From: Pyrenopolyporus hunteri | Taxonomy: Eukaryota > Ascomycota > Sordariomycetes > Xylariales > Hypoxylaceae | Assembly (NCBI GenBank): GCA_902806595.1 | Contig: CADCXC010000003.1 | Span: 1,860,001-1,924,000 of the forward strand | Reading direction: 5' to 3' | DNA length: 64,000 bases | Part shown: in pieces, positions 45,362 through 57,386 of the stretch | Numbering within the stretch: position 1 is the first letter of the stretch | Layout: every line of letters starts with the position of its first letter | The notes under the pieces: model-generated | Told to the model about the DNA's origin: nothing | The model's database searches: none | The model's input: only the letters and a program-made list of their open reading frames with translations | Translations under genes and position numbers: made by a program

Positions 45362-48300
45362 ATGGGCACAACAAACGCGTCAGATCCGCTCCAGCGACTC
45401 GGTGCAGCCAGCAGGATTGCCATCGCCGACTTAAGTCCTGAGATTCCAGAACCCGCATCGAATACTGTTCGGGGTGTCGTTACCATCACCTGGCCCTATA
45501 GCTCCGTGCTAGGCACGTTCGCTTTTATTCTTGCGGAACCTGACTACCGCCTTCGCCGAAGCAAGGGGCAGGTCCGCGTCAATTTGGTCGGGGCCTCTGC
45601 GAAAGCGGCTGCAGAGAGCGGATTAAGTAGTAGCGATGAGGTTCTCGTGAGTTTGGATGGTGCCGAATGGGAACCCGAACAGGCCAAGAAACGTCAGAGC
45701 CTTCCGGGCGCCGGAATCGATTGGCAGTTGAAGTTCTCGGATAAACTTCTACTTCAGGTAACCATTTTTGCCTGTGTGCGTCTTACTAGCTGGCGGTTAC
45801 TTATCTCTTTTAGGTCACCGTCGCTGAGACTAGAGAAATTCGACTCGTTACGGTTGACGGCCCTCCGCCTCTGCCAGCAGAGCCCCAACGCCGAGCCAAG
45901 ACACCACCGCCTGAAGTAGACTACAACGAAGATCCCCCAACTCCAAGGCTCGAGACGCTTACGCCGCCTACCAAGACCCATGTCGCAAGACTCAAGGATG
46001 GCGAATATGAATCTCCGGCCTTTATCAAAAGGGCTAGGGTGTCGTATGGCTCCCTATTTGAGGACGGGTATGACATATTTGAGGATGATGGCGGGGTAAA
46101 GGGGCGAGGTAGGAAGAGATCAAGATTTGGCCGTGAGAGCGGCGCGTGGAAATACACCAGCCAGTCTCCAAGTCCCGAACCTGGCTCGCCCGCCTCACCT
46201 CATCAAGCAAGCTCACCGCCAAGACCCGAGATGGCAGACGAAGGATGTCAAACTATGGAGATCGATCTTCCAGCGTCTTTCCCCACACAAGCGAGCAGTG
46301 ATAATGAGATAGTGCAACCCGGTCCTAAATCGACGTCGCGAGAGGAACATCCAGCTCATCTTCGACCTGGCATGGTAGATCATGGTGTTCAAGGGGGATT
46401 ATATGACGAATGGCCGAATGCGACGTCTACGTCGCTCCCGCCGTTTGGTACCGAGGCTCCAAGAACTGAGCTCCCCAATAATGGCCCAGGGTTACATGCG
46501 TTTCAACCCGCAGGTCATTTCAGTGCTATTAATAACGAACTCCACCAAGTCTGGGATCCTCGACCTATGGACATTCCTCCCGAGGGTTATCTACATACTA
46601 CCGAACCGCCATCTACTAATAACTTTACAAGTGCCTATGGGGATGATGCTTCCGCAGGTCTCAACGTATTAGAACCCAGGAGTCGAATACGATCGCCAAG
46701 CCGACCGAACGACGCTGCTATTGAGCATGTTGAGAATAGCTTCGATAATGATCTGCCAGCCGATGAGCGAAATTATTCGGCTCAAGTTCCCCAGCAACAA
46801 ACAGCATATCCTCCTCTAGATCTAGAGAGTGAAGAAGAAGCTGATACGGGTCCTCCACGGCCATCCCTCAATTATCCCCCATCCTATCTGGACAGCGGGC
46901 ATCCCTTCTCTCATGAGAATATGGATATTGAACAAGGCACGTTTAATACGAGGGCTCCTGTGACAGCAAATACGGGATCATCTTCGTGGGCTACGGTCAA
47001 TAACCAAACTCATTCTAATTCGATCCCACGTTCTGATCGGGTAGGCATGGAGGGCGAGTCTCCGCATACTGCTGTGGTCATAGATGAAAGTGACTCGGAC
47101 GACGATCCAGCCCCGAAATTTTCGACAGAAGATACGGTGGCAGACGACCGTGCCGATGCTCTCGAAGAATACAGAGATACGGAAATTGAAGACGAGGCCG
47201 ACGCCGAGAATTCGGATGAGGAAGAACCTGAATACGATGCTGACGAAATAGGCGGTGACTACGATATAATGAATTACACCGCGCCAGACGATGATGAGGA
47301 TGATAGTCACGATGAAGACTTACGACCACATGATCTCGAACCTGAGTTTGACGATGGTGAAAGTTTTGATGAGGAAGAAGATGCGGAAGACGTTGAGTAT
47401 GATAGTCAATATGAAATGGATGAAGACGAGGCGCCCCAGCAAGCGTCTCGATTTGTTTCGCAATCCACCCCTCAGGTTATCGATCTTATCTCGTCGTCCG
47501 AGGATGAAGAGGATGAAGCTACTCAGCCGCAAACATTATCTCGAACGACTCCCGGTAGCTTATCGCGAAGTCAGCCCGCATCATCACTGGGGATAGCGTC
47601 GAAACAAGCGCCTAACCAGACTGCCGAAAGCGAAAGTGAAGAGGATGAGGGGAGTGAGGTTGAAGATGATAGAAGCGACGGTGGAGAGGGGAATGAAGGA
47701 GAAGGAGAAGGAGAAGACGAAGAAAATGGAGAGGGAGACGAAAGAGATGATCTAGCCTCAAGAGATTCATTCGACGAATCAGAAGCCGGGTCCTTGGAGT
47801 ACGAGGATATGGCTACCAGGAATCCCTTTGGGGAATATGGAGAAACGACGGGTAGCCCTAGGGACGATGCTACCGCAGAGCCCATCGATAGGACCGCTCA
47901 ATACAAAGAAGCCCGGCCCGAAAGCCCTCTGACTAACAAGCCGACGGTAGACCGTGGGGAATCAGCAAAGCCTGCCGAGATGGAAACCATCGATATTCGG
48001 GACGACAATGGCGATGAAAGAATGCAAAACGCCGATACTGAGAAGGAAGAGGACAATGCTAATGTTCCGCAATCTACAGCTGAAGGGCTTGAGATTTTAA
48101 GTCGGGCAGTTGAAAATGAATCGAACGCCACCACTGAAGCTGCGTCATCTCAGATGATACAAAACACCACCGTTACTAATGTTCTCTCCCCCCAAAACAA
48201 CGAGCCTTCAATAGGCCCTACGCAAGGGTTAGTAGAGCAGGCGGAGTATCAACCCCAAGATGCTCAAGATGATGAGGAAATGGCCGATGTAGTCGACATG

Positions 48301-50016
48301 GTACCTACTTCGCCAAGTGCTGCCTCAAATTCGCATTTTAAATCAATAGGCGACGAGAAACCCAGGACAGCCACGCTCTCATCACCGCCACTAACGCATT
48401 CGTTCAAATCACAACTTACCGACCAAGGGAGAACGGCTACCGTATTAGAAGAGGTTGTTACTCCTGCGGAATCTCAGCTCTTAGCTAGTCAGCTTCCGAC
48501 GCCTAGAGACACGCAGCTGAGCAGAGACACAATGATCTTAGATTCTGCAGCAGTTGTTTCAATGGAAGTTAGTGAGCCCGATGAGGTTAGCAATGCGGCG
48601 AAACCTGCAGAAACTGCTATTCACGGAATTTTACGAATAACCGAACCTTCAATTAGCGAAAAACAGCCATCAGCATCTTCCAGGGATACTACGCCGCAAC
48701 TCAAGGGGGAGTATGATGAAGCTAACGCGGAGCAGCGGCTGCAAACCCCACCTATAAAATATTCCGAGCAGACTAGGCAACCCGATGAGTCGCCGGTTTC
48801 GCCGAATTCCAGCTTCCAAACCCAAGTTGATGCTGACGACGTAATACAAACGAGCTTTACCGAGACTATTCACAAGATTGAGGCCGTAGTTGACGAAGTT
48901 GAAGTTGAAGACGAAAGGGAGAGTGACGACTACCCGGGTATCGGGGCGAACGTACCTGGTGTTAGTCTGTCGTTTCTATCGCAGATGGAGATCGATGAGG
49001 AGTTACAGGCTAGCATCATGGAAGACTCTGAGTTTTACGATGATCCGAATGAACGGATAGTAGACGAACGCGAGATCCGTGGTCGAACTGTAGATTCTGA
49101 GGAGGCGGCGAGGGCTCGAAATGGAGATGATACTCGTACGGAACCTGAGGCTCAGGATCTTACCTCGAAAGCTCCATCTCCAGAACTAGAGTCTCGGACA
49201 CCAGAACGACAGGGGATTGAACGAGCTATTTCGGCCGCCATTCAAGTCGACTCCCCCGAGCACACGTCGCAAATGGATCCGAGTGTCCAGGTTGCGCTCA
49301 TACACGCCGCCAGAAGAAGGACAAAGCAACATGATCCGGCGAAAACTACTTATAGGGAGGAGAGTAACACCCCTGTCACTTCATCCCCCACGCCTGCTGC
49401 AGAGGATCCAAGCGTACAGCTAGCTCGAGCCTCTCTGAGCAGATCTTCTCAGACCGAAGAAGACAGTAATTCGATGGCGGCGGCAAAACTTAAGCTCGTC
49501 CGTTATATTCGGGACGAATTGCCTGACTGCACACCTCTTAAAGTATTACGACAGCATCTACATAAGAAACTAGACGTAATTGCCGTCGCCATGATGCAAC
49601 CGCCCGACCCGCAGCGGGCTAAGGGTGGTCCGCGAGAGTTCATGATGTCGTTTACAATTACCGATTATTCGGTTGGCCCCTACGGCGTTGTCGAAGTGCA
49701 ACTCTATCGGCCACATAAAGAGACGCTACCGATTGTCAAAGCGGGCGATGTGGTACTCCTTCGCAACTTCACCGTAGTCTCGCTTCAGCTTAAAGGGTTC
49801 GGGTTACGCACGAACAGCGAGTCAAGCTGGGCCATTTTCGATTACGATGGCCAACCAGCGCAAATTAAGGGTCCGCCCGTCGAGTACGGCGAGAAGGAAA
49901 CCACATATGTGGCGCACTTGCGGGCCTGGTTCAATCTCCTCGACGAGAAGGCGAGGGCAAAGCTTGAGAAAGCTAATAAGAAGATTATTGAAATAGGCAG
50001 ATCTAAACAGGGATGA
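45362..50016 (+). CDS. POT1/Cdc13-like telomere-binding OB-fold protein
   Basis: Two exons, 45362-45757 and 45814-50016, with a 56-nt phase-0 intron, giving 1532 residues. The ATG at 45362 is the only in-frame Met upstream of the conserved N-terminal block. Residues about 37-150 (GVVTITWPYSSVLGTFAFIL, LRRSKGQVRVNL) form a compact, probably beta-rich domain. Residues about 150-1350 are acidic and disordered. Two SUMO-interaction-like motifs occur: VVIDESDSDDD (about 553) and VIDLISSSEDEEDE (about 687). The C-terminus, about 1355-1510, resembles the Telo_bind OB fold of POT1/Cdc13: VIAVAMMQPPDPQRAKG, FTITDYSVGPYGVVEVQLYR, LPIVKAGDVVLLRNFTV, LQLKGFGLRTNSESSWAIFD. Binding to single-stranded telomeric DNA is inferred. 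Canonical POT1 carries this fold at the N-terminus and is much smaller. Confidence 0.82.
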
Positions 50017-51624
50017 GGTTGGCTGGCGTCTGTTGCCGGCTTGAGCTTTCTAGCAATTTACTACAGTTATCAGTATTACTCTATCCTCCGTGTGTTTTCA
50101 TCTTCAGGCTTATATTGCATTAGCGGGCGCTGGCATTAGGAAAAGGAAGTAGGTCTCACACATGACCCTACGCGAATTAGAGCTAGCCTTTGATGGCGTT
50201 AGCCTTAATGATATAAACTTCGGCTATTTTTTCAGTAATGTCCAGACCACCCAGTGATGCGTTAAACACCTCAGTCCCAACCTACCCACCTCCCTTTCGA
50301 TTATGATTTCTCCCGAGCGTAAAACCGTAGCATTTCATCGTAAGGACACCCAGCCCGTTTCACGTTAGGTTAACTTCTTGGTCCCACCAAATTAGAGATG
50401 ACAACCTAAACCCTAGGATTAGTTAGGTAGCGTCGTTTGTTCAAGACTCGCGGCCTAGTGGAATTGTATTCGGGATTAGATGAGAAGTAACTGACGCGCC
50501 TAATCTAGCTAGGTAGCTACCTAGGCAGTAAGGGCAGTCTCACTATCAGGAAGTGCTAGCAACCTTCTAACCCCTGACCCGCCTAACATTGTTTATTTGT
50601 CCTAAAATACCGACTCCTCCTTCACACGCTTCGAGAAGCTAATGCAAGATGGGTAGTTTACGAGTTAACCTTACCTCCGAGAAAGAAGATCGTCCCGTTG
50701 TAGTAGCTTGCAATTGCTTACCTAAGTATCTACTTCTCCCACGGACCACACGCCAGAACGCCATGGCGGGCATCGATCGCTACCGACCTATTTACAGGGA
50801 GTTTTATCAACTACCATCTGAGCCTTCTAGCAACAACGGCAACCGCAATTGTGGTCATAGGCTAAGTATGTTACCTAAGATGATACTCTAGTCATTATAT
50901 TTCTCAAGTTATCTTACTCCATTAGGCGGATCCCCAGCAATCCTGTCGCACGGGCGTAACACTCACCCGGGGCTCGGCCTAACCTAGGAGGAAAAACGTA
51001 CGCCTAAGTTCGTCTCGTACTTTGGGCCTCTCCGAACCTCCTAAACTCTATAATTACTGTGTTTAGACCCCCCTATCGTCTCTTCTTTGCGATGAGGCAC
51101 GGATCATTAGCCCCAAAGTCTATTCGACGACTGTTTACTACGCTATGGTAACTTTTTATTCCTCCTAGCGTTATGTTCCCCTATTATCAAATGAGCAACC
51201 CCTGGATTAAGAGAGATTTTGTCATGACTTGAGTTTTAACTCTACCTTTAGTCAGGCACTTATATGTCGTGCCTGGAGGTATGAAGTTACACACAGATCA
51301 CTGAAAGATGAAACCAACGTGCTCACAGCTAGTTAAGTTGTAAACAACTCTGAAGTTCCTAATACGATAACGCTTTCGTCCCAACTAAACTCTACCGGGC
51401 GATCTTCTAACTGTCAAAGCTGATGGGAAGGTATTTAAAGCTGATAGATGCCCGCGTTTTTTTTTTCTGTTATTTCCATAGTTTCACAGTTTCCAGTGAA
51501 AAAACAGATCGCTCTTCTTCACAACAAACCAACGCTCCTAGCCTTCTAAGATACTACACCTATCTCATAGAGAGAAGCGTAGTTCTACCTACATTTCCTC
51601 CTACCTATACTTATCAAATATACG
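50017..51624. other. Intergenic region
   Basis: 3' flank of the telomere-type gene followed by AT-rich spacer with TAGGTAGC motifs and one AAACCCTAGG telobox-like site (about 50407-50416). An 80-codon frame at 50649-50891 is not convincing. Confidence 0.55.
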
Positions 51625-52191
51625 ATGTCTATTCTTCAAGGTACTATAATCCACGTATCTTGCATGACTTGGAAAAATATTAACGCAACCCAACAAATAG
51701 GAACAGCCGTTCGAAACGGCTTTACTACTAGGTCTAGGCACATGCACCATTATTCCAGGCCTACTAGTTACAGATATAGCCTTGTGGATAACCATTTGCC
51801 CTCGAGCAAGCACGCGAAAGCCGGGACGTTTCCCTCTACCTGGTTACTCCCAGGCGCCAAATACAACCTCCTCTTAGTCCTGGACATCTTCTTCCGATTC
51901 GTGGTACTCGCTGCTCTCTTGCACCAATTCAATTCATGCCGACTATCCACATTCTGCGGCTTGGTGTTGACCATAGGACTCGAAGTGGTGAGCTTCGTCG
52001 TCATCTTCTGGACTATAGCCCGCCATTTTCGCCGTGCTCCGAGGCCTTCAGAGGAAGACGCTAGAGCTATCGAAGAGCTCGAATGGGGACCATACAGTTC
52101 CCCTCCTAAAGCACAGGCGTCGGGGTTCTCGCACACCCCTGTCGTCGGCTGCCGGTCTATGAAACCGTCTAGCGAACATTCGGCGTTATGA
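51625..52191 (+). CDS. Hypothetical membrane protein, 188 residues
   Basis: Uninterrupted frame from the ATG at 51625. The C-terminal half has two hydrophobic segments, LLLVLDIFFRFVVLAALLHQ and FCGLVLTIGLEVVSFVVIFW, followed by a basic ARHFRRAPRP and an acidic DARAIEELEWGPYSSPP tail, like a small two-pass protein with positive-inside flanks. The first 70 residues look less like coding sequence, so the true start could be the internal Met at 51739, or the gene could have an intron. No family recognised. Confidence 0.4.
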   Translation: MSILQGTIIHVSCMTWKNINATQQIGTAVRNGFTTRSRHMHHYSRPTSYRYSLVDNHLPSSKHAKAGTFPSTWLLPGAKYNLLLVLDIFFRFVVLAALLHQFNSCRLSTFCGLVLTIGLEVVSFVVIFWTIARHFRRAPRPSEEDARAIEELEWGPYSSPPKAQASGFSHTPVVGCRSMKPSSEHSAL

Positions 52192-53378
52192 ATTCCTATT
52201 CATTGGTGTTCAGGTCTACTGATTGTTTTATCGGATATAACCCCAATAATAAAACTGTCTTCGAGGAGATTTGCTCTGGCCGACGGTCGTGAGGGAGGGG
52301 TTGGTTATTTATTGACTGGTTTCGGTTAAGCTAGGAACTTCTTAAGTTCTAAGGTTTATAAAATTCGGTAAATTGGCTACGGAATAGAGTTAACGCAGGC
52401 GGAATGCGACAGGCATGGCCGTGGGGAGTGAGGGTTTGGATTCGATCACCGAAAGTTACTTCTAAAAATTGGACACGACATATTCATCCCTTACTTAGTA
52501 CATTAATTTTATCAAGAATATATAGTTACACTCGAATAAATTATACGAATTTTTTTCCTATCCTTAAACTAGGAGTGCCTGAGACTAGATACGAAATAGG
52601 GAGAGCGAGAGCATGAGTTTTAATAAATGCGGTACCACTCGATTAGTTCCACCGGGTCGGGTGTTCCCGCCAAGCGACGGGATCCCACGCCGATCATCTG
52701 AATCTAAATCTGAATAGCTTCGATATCGCCGGCCGAGGTCCCTTGAAAATTCAGATGAAACAACATCCCCTACAGGAACTGATCTAGTCATCTATATATT
52801 AGTTGGGACGAAAAGCCGAGACGGGCATTGCGCATCGGGTCTCGAGCCTTTCAATGCGGGGCTGAATTGGGCTCGCCAAACGCAGATTGGTAGGTAGCAT
52901 GAAGATCCCGGGGCAAATGCGTGACATAGTAAGGATCTGGCTTGCTTGCTTGTTGACGTCATTCATTTCAAACTTGAACTCCGCCGGGACAAGGGACAGA
53001 TTCGCAAACCAAGATGGGCGGCGATGGAGTCAGGGTTCATCCCAAAAGGGAAGTATGCCGCTTGCAGCCAAGAACCCCTGCGGTTACCCTGACACTGTTG
53101 ACTAGTGGATTTCTTTTCTATTTACTCTAAAGGAGAGGATAAAAACTTATGAATTACTTGGCTCGTTGGGCATTCTTCTCATGTTAGATTGGAGAGTGTA
53201 AAGGTTTCGACGGGAAAGCAACTTGTGGCTTTACGACACCCGCATGGCTATGCAAGCGAGGCTTCGTAATCACCCTTCAGACTTAGAAATGATGTAGTTC
53301 AGCCCCTTATGATGAAGCCAATGTCGATGTGCAGGGGTTAAATGGCTCAAGTGGCTTGAACGGGGAAGCTAATCGAGA

Positions 53379-53882
53379 TCACCATGACGAAATCGTAGAT
53401 ATCGGGTAATTTTCATACAACCTTGTTTCTTCGATAATATGTAATGCCTGGGTAGATTCGGTATAGACTATGTTACATAGAGCCTGTATTCCTGTATGGT
53501 AAGCTTTGTCTACGCCATACAGTATTTCACATATGCCCAAGTCTAGACCTCGCCTCCCCCACAAAACAACGCCCTTAAAAGTCATGTTGTCATTGCGGAG
53601 ACCGCCATTCCCCAGCACAGCCAATGGATATGCTTTGCTCGATATTTCCCCTGCAGCAAATCTACCGCGGTACGTTGAGTACCTATTCCTTTGGAGAATG
53701 ATTTTACCAAGCGGGGCGAGCTGTGATTGGCTCAACGTTCCTAAAAAGGAATAAGATATCATGCATATTAAGCGTCCGTCTTTATCGTCGCTACCGACGA
53801 TTTCATCTACGGCACGTACCTCAGCAACTAGGTAGGATTTATGGTACTCATCAGAGAAAAGATACCCCAAATCGTAGATCAT
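53379..53882 (-). CDS. Doubtful 167-codon ORF
   Basis: Open from the ATG at 53882 with mixed hydrophobic and charged composition (for example VRAVDEIVGSDDKDGRLICM and HIIEETRLYENYPISTISSW). I recognise no domain, and no introns are needed. It may be an orphan gene, a fragment of a decayed gene, or chance. Confidence 0.25.
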   Translation of the reverse strand: MIYDLGYLFSDEYHKSYLVAEVRAVDEIVGSDDKDGRLICMISYSFLGTLSQSQLAPLGKIILQRNRYSTYRGRFAAGEISSKAYPLAVLGNGGLRNDNMTFKGVVLWGRRGLDLGICEILYGVDKAYHTGIQALCNIVYTESTQALHIIEETRLYENYPISTISSW

Positions 53883-54307
53883 GATGAAATATCATAACTG
53901 CGAGATTTCGAGTCAGATAAACGGTCGTAGTTACTAGATGGCTAATTCACGTGTATCCGTAGGCGTTGTTTGATCGTCGGGGCTGAGATTTCATACATTT
54001 TGCGTAAGTGGTGACGTCAAGCAACCAGGGGAATCCTTCAGCCCAACAGCTTAATGCGGTTTTCCGACCGACGGTATGGAGCGCATGGGGCAACGGGGTC
54101 TTCCAGGTCAAAGACCCTGGTCCTAGAGCAGAATAACTCCGTACATGTATCTAACTACATAGATGTGAGATAAAGGGCGGGTAGGTAGATGATGACGTAT
54201 CTTACTCGTTCACATGATGATCTTGCTGCCCTCCCTGCATGCTTCCTAGCTTTGCCCAAGTCGGTGTTATGGATGATGCCTGGCAAAAGAAGGCTAGACG
54301 TACTTGT

Positions 54308-54346
54308 CCAATGGCGGCAAACGAGTCCCCAACCCTCTATATAAAG
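54308..54346 (+). promoter_or_regulatory. GRG-1 core promoter: CCAAT and TATA motifs
   Basis: CCAAT at 54308-54312 and TATATAAAG at 54338-54346 lie about 170 and 140 bp before the GRG-1 ATG. They are followed by a CA-rich, G-poor leader (54375-54480), the arrangement typical of very strongly expressed fungal genes. Confidence 0.75.
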
Positions 54347-54480
54347 ACCTCTCGACTCCCTCGAAAGATCTGATTTCGTTTTATCATCATCAACATTCAC
54401 ATTCATCAATCATCAAACAAACAACTACAACAACACAAGCTCATCTCACAAATCGAACAAATACCACACAAACCATCAAC

Positions 54481-54761
54481 ATGGACAAAATTCAGAACGC
54501 CGCCAACTACGTCTCCGACACCGTCAAGGGTGCCACTAGCACTGCTTCTAAGGAGACCAACAAGGAGGTCGCCAAGGACAACAACGCTGACCTCAGCACC
54601 CGGTAAGACTTGATTCGCCTAGCGAGCCAGCATCCTCACAGCATTGTTGCTAACTTTACATCCACAGCGCATCCGCCGCGAAGGACGCCGTCGGCGACAA
54701 GGTCGACGAGAAGAAGCACAACACTTCTGCCGACGTCAACAAGGAGGCCGTCAAGCACTAA
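54481..54761 (+). CDS. grg-1: Glucose-repressible protein GRG-1/CCG-1
   Basis: Two exons, 54481-54602 and 54668-54761, with a 65-nt intron, giving 71 residues, about the family's length. The sequence starts MDKIQNAANYVSDTVKGA and shows SKETNKEVAKD, LSTRASAAKDAVGDKVDEKK and a C-terminal VNKEAVKH, all hallmarks of the Neurospora grg-1/ccg-1 product. It is hydrophilic, Lys/Ala/Asp-rich and probably intrinsically disordered or helical like a stress-protective protein. In Neurospora the gene is induced on glucose loss, clock-controlled and among the most abundant mRNAs. The strong TATA/CA-rich leader here fits that. The biochemical role is unknown. Confidence 0.93.
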
Positions 54762-55655
54762 ACTCCTTTTCCATTTTGACTCCACTGCTACGATTGTACG
54801 ATGGGATGAATGGGGAATAATATGATTAATCGGGCGTCTTTCTGTAACTCGGACGAACCATTTCCTTTCTGTCGAGATGGCGTGGAAACGAATGGATTTG
54901 ATTCCCTCTCCTTAGAGATTCAAGATCCTTGGCAGGCTTTATAATACCCCTAAGATAGCTTAGAATTAAAGCTGCTATTCATCGCCAATCATTGAAGTGC
55001 CAATATATGCGTGATTTTGTGACTGATTATATCAGGTTCTTGTTTCTCTTAGTAGTGTCTTGTACCTCTTCGTTTGGATAATTGTTTGTCGTGATCCACT
55101 AATATGCCGGGGCGTAAGGCTCAGTTTGGATAGCTCGTCTAACGACTTGAGTTATTCCTCCTCGAAAGCTTACAACTTGGAAGTTTAGCCGCACGAAGGC
55201 CAGGTCTCACTCTATGTCTTGTTACACACGGTAGTTTCTCCCTACAGTTGACTATTCAAAACTTAGTCCGGCATGCCTATACCGGGATTAAGAAACAATT
55301 CATAGCCAGAGTGTATACGCTCTTTTCTTCAACCGATCTTGGCGTTGGCGTCGGTGTATACATATAACTGCGCAAGTAATAAACACAGTCCGTCAGACAG
55401 TCTCCGTAAAATGGCACTGTACTGAAGATTTCCTCTTTAGGCAATCTCCCAAGTCAGCTAGTCGCGCACGAACCCCTTTTTTCACAACCCCCACGACGCG
55501 AATTTGGTGCACACCGTAACTTGCGTAACTCAGCATAACCCAAACCCGATACAAGTGTCAAAAACCACCATTTTCGATCTTGTTCATGACAGACAGCACG
55601 CCGGCTCTCACTCGACCAACTACCTAGATAACCATACATATAAACTCCGGTCCCA
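54762..55655. other. Intergenic region
   Basis: GRG-1 3' UTR and EBP-gene promoter. No gene, and no notable repeat. Confidence 0.6.
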
Positions 55656-56462
55656 ATGGCTCCCCACGACAACTCGTTGCCTCCCGATCTCTTCGACCGG
55701 ACGACCCTAGTCTCCCTCGCCTCGACGCTCGTGATCCTCGGCGTCGCCTACGCCGCGTCCGTGTATGCGCTGGACCGCAAGACGCCGAACAGCCACCGGT
55801 TCCTGTTCATATGGCACGCCTTCGACGCGCTGATCCACTTCATCCTCGAGGGCAGCTTCCTCTACCACTGCTTCTTCTCCTGGGTCCCGCTCTCCAGCGT
55901 GCCCAACCCCCTCGCCCTGGCGCCCACCGCCTACAACTTCCTCGGCCACACGAACCGTGCCTACGGCCCCCAGGCCGCCGGCAATAGCCCCTTCGCCAAG
56001 TTGTGGATGGTGTATGCGAAGGCGGACCGGAGATGGGCCGGCGCGGATCTGGTAAGGCTACACATATAGTATTTCTCGTAGTCGCTTTTCGCTAAACTGA
56101 CTTTTTTTTTTCCCTGTGTCTAGTCCGTCATCAGCCTCGAGCTCCTGACCGTGTTCATCGCGGGCCCGCTGGCGTGCCTGATCTGCTACGGGATCGCGAA
56201 GAAGGACCCGCGCACGAACATTCTGCTGATCGTGATCGCGACCATGGAGCTCTACGGCGGCTTCATCACCTTCTGCCCCGAGTGGCTGACGATGAACATC
56301 AACCTCGACGCCAGCAACTTCATGTACAAGTGGGTGTACCTGGTCTTCTTCAACCTGCTGTGGGTCTTCATCCCCGCCTACGCCATCTGGGTTGCCGTCC
56401 AGGAGATCAACCACGCTTTTACCGTACGGAGCAAGCTCGTGAAGGCTTCGAAGAAGAAATGA
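55656..56462 (+). CDS. EBP-family (EXPERA) membrane protein, sterol isomerase-like
   Basis: Two exons, 55656-56051 and 56124-56462, with a 72-nt intron, giving 244 residues. Four to five hydrophobic helices: LASTLVILGVAYAASVYAL, FDALIHFILEGSFLYHCFF, SLELLTVFIAGPLACLICYG, TNILLIVIATMELYGGFITF and WVYLVFFNLLWVFIPAYAIW. Residues equivalent to the active site of human EBP (sterol delta8-delta7 isomerase) appear kept: His and Glu in ALIHFILEGS, Glu in SLELLT, Asn and Trp in FFNLLWV. The C-terminus KLVKASKKK ends in a KKxx-like ER-retrieval signal. Fungi normally use unrelated ERG2 for this ergosterol step, so the role of such EBP homologues in Pezizomycotina is open. The gene is GC-rich. Confidence 0.88.
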
Positions 56463-57386
56463 TGAGGTGATTTAAAGGGAGATGTGGGACGGGATGAAAG
56501 AAGAGCTGTTGGATTTGTGCATATTACTTCTCTAAGTGAAGTCTAGGTACATGTTCTTGTGTTAGGGGGGTCCTGTTAAATGATGCAGATATGATACCCG
56601 TCTTAGCCATTCCTTGTTGTAAATACTTGGATTTATACAGCCACCCATCCCCAACTTAATTCATCGTTCTCGGCAATACTCATCGCCGCTAACGCTAGGA
56701 AAAACTCTACGGACTTTATTACAACTTTTGATCTTGTGTACGGATGGCACTACTAATATTTCTATCCAAACCGAAAACTAACACTAGCTGTACTTGAATT
56801 TTGCTAAGTGTCGGCGGAAATTCTATAAGCTAGCATCAACTAAAATTTAGTGGGTATCCACTATATCTTAGGGCATTCAGCCCGCTGTTAGGAATCTGCC
56901 CAGGGTTAATTAATTGGCTTCCAGCTCTGGTAAATGACTGATTGGACATCCCACCAGAGAACCTACGACAGCCCCTATTTCACTTAAACAGAACAAACCA
57001 TTGGCACCAAGGTATGCAGAAAGAATAGATATAAACTATCTTTTAATATTCCCTAATAATTCCAATTGAAGGTTTAGAATCCTCATTGATGTTATGCAAG
57101 CTATACCTATACTAAGTAGTTTACCTGATGGGTAAACATGAGCCGCCATAATATGTCCAAGAAAACAAAACACGAAACATAAAACAGCCTAGACTCACCG
57201 GACTCGACCCGTCAGCCCAAGTTTGCGCCTTTCTTCAACTCCTTACCTACCTACCTAGGTGGGTGCTAGGTAAGCATATAAAACACGTATAAACAATCCT
57301 ACATGTAGTCTTCACAGAAGGACACCCAACAGCGTGCCAGACGAACGAGCAGCTTCTCGCCCAGCTATATGCTACGCTCTTACTGC
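56463..57386. other. Convergent intergenic region
   Basis: Between the 3' ends of the EBP-type and polyQ genes. AT-rich, with a CCTA/TAGG run at 57243-57272. No gene seen. Confidence 0.6.

Larger units (their letters stand above)
52192..54480. other. Intergenic region with one doubtful frame
   Basis: Mostly AT-rich spacer. A 167-codon minus frame at 53379-53882 is described separately. The last 180 bases form the GRG-1 promoter and leader, with CCAAT and TATA motifs. Confidence 0.55.
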
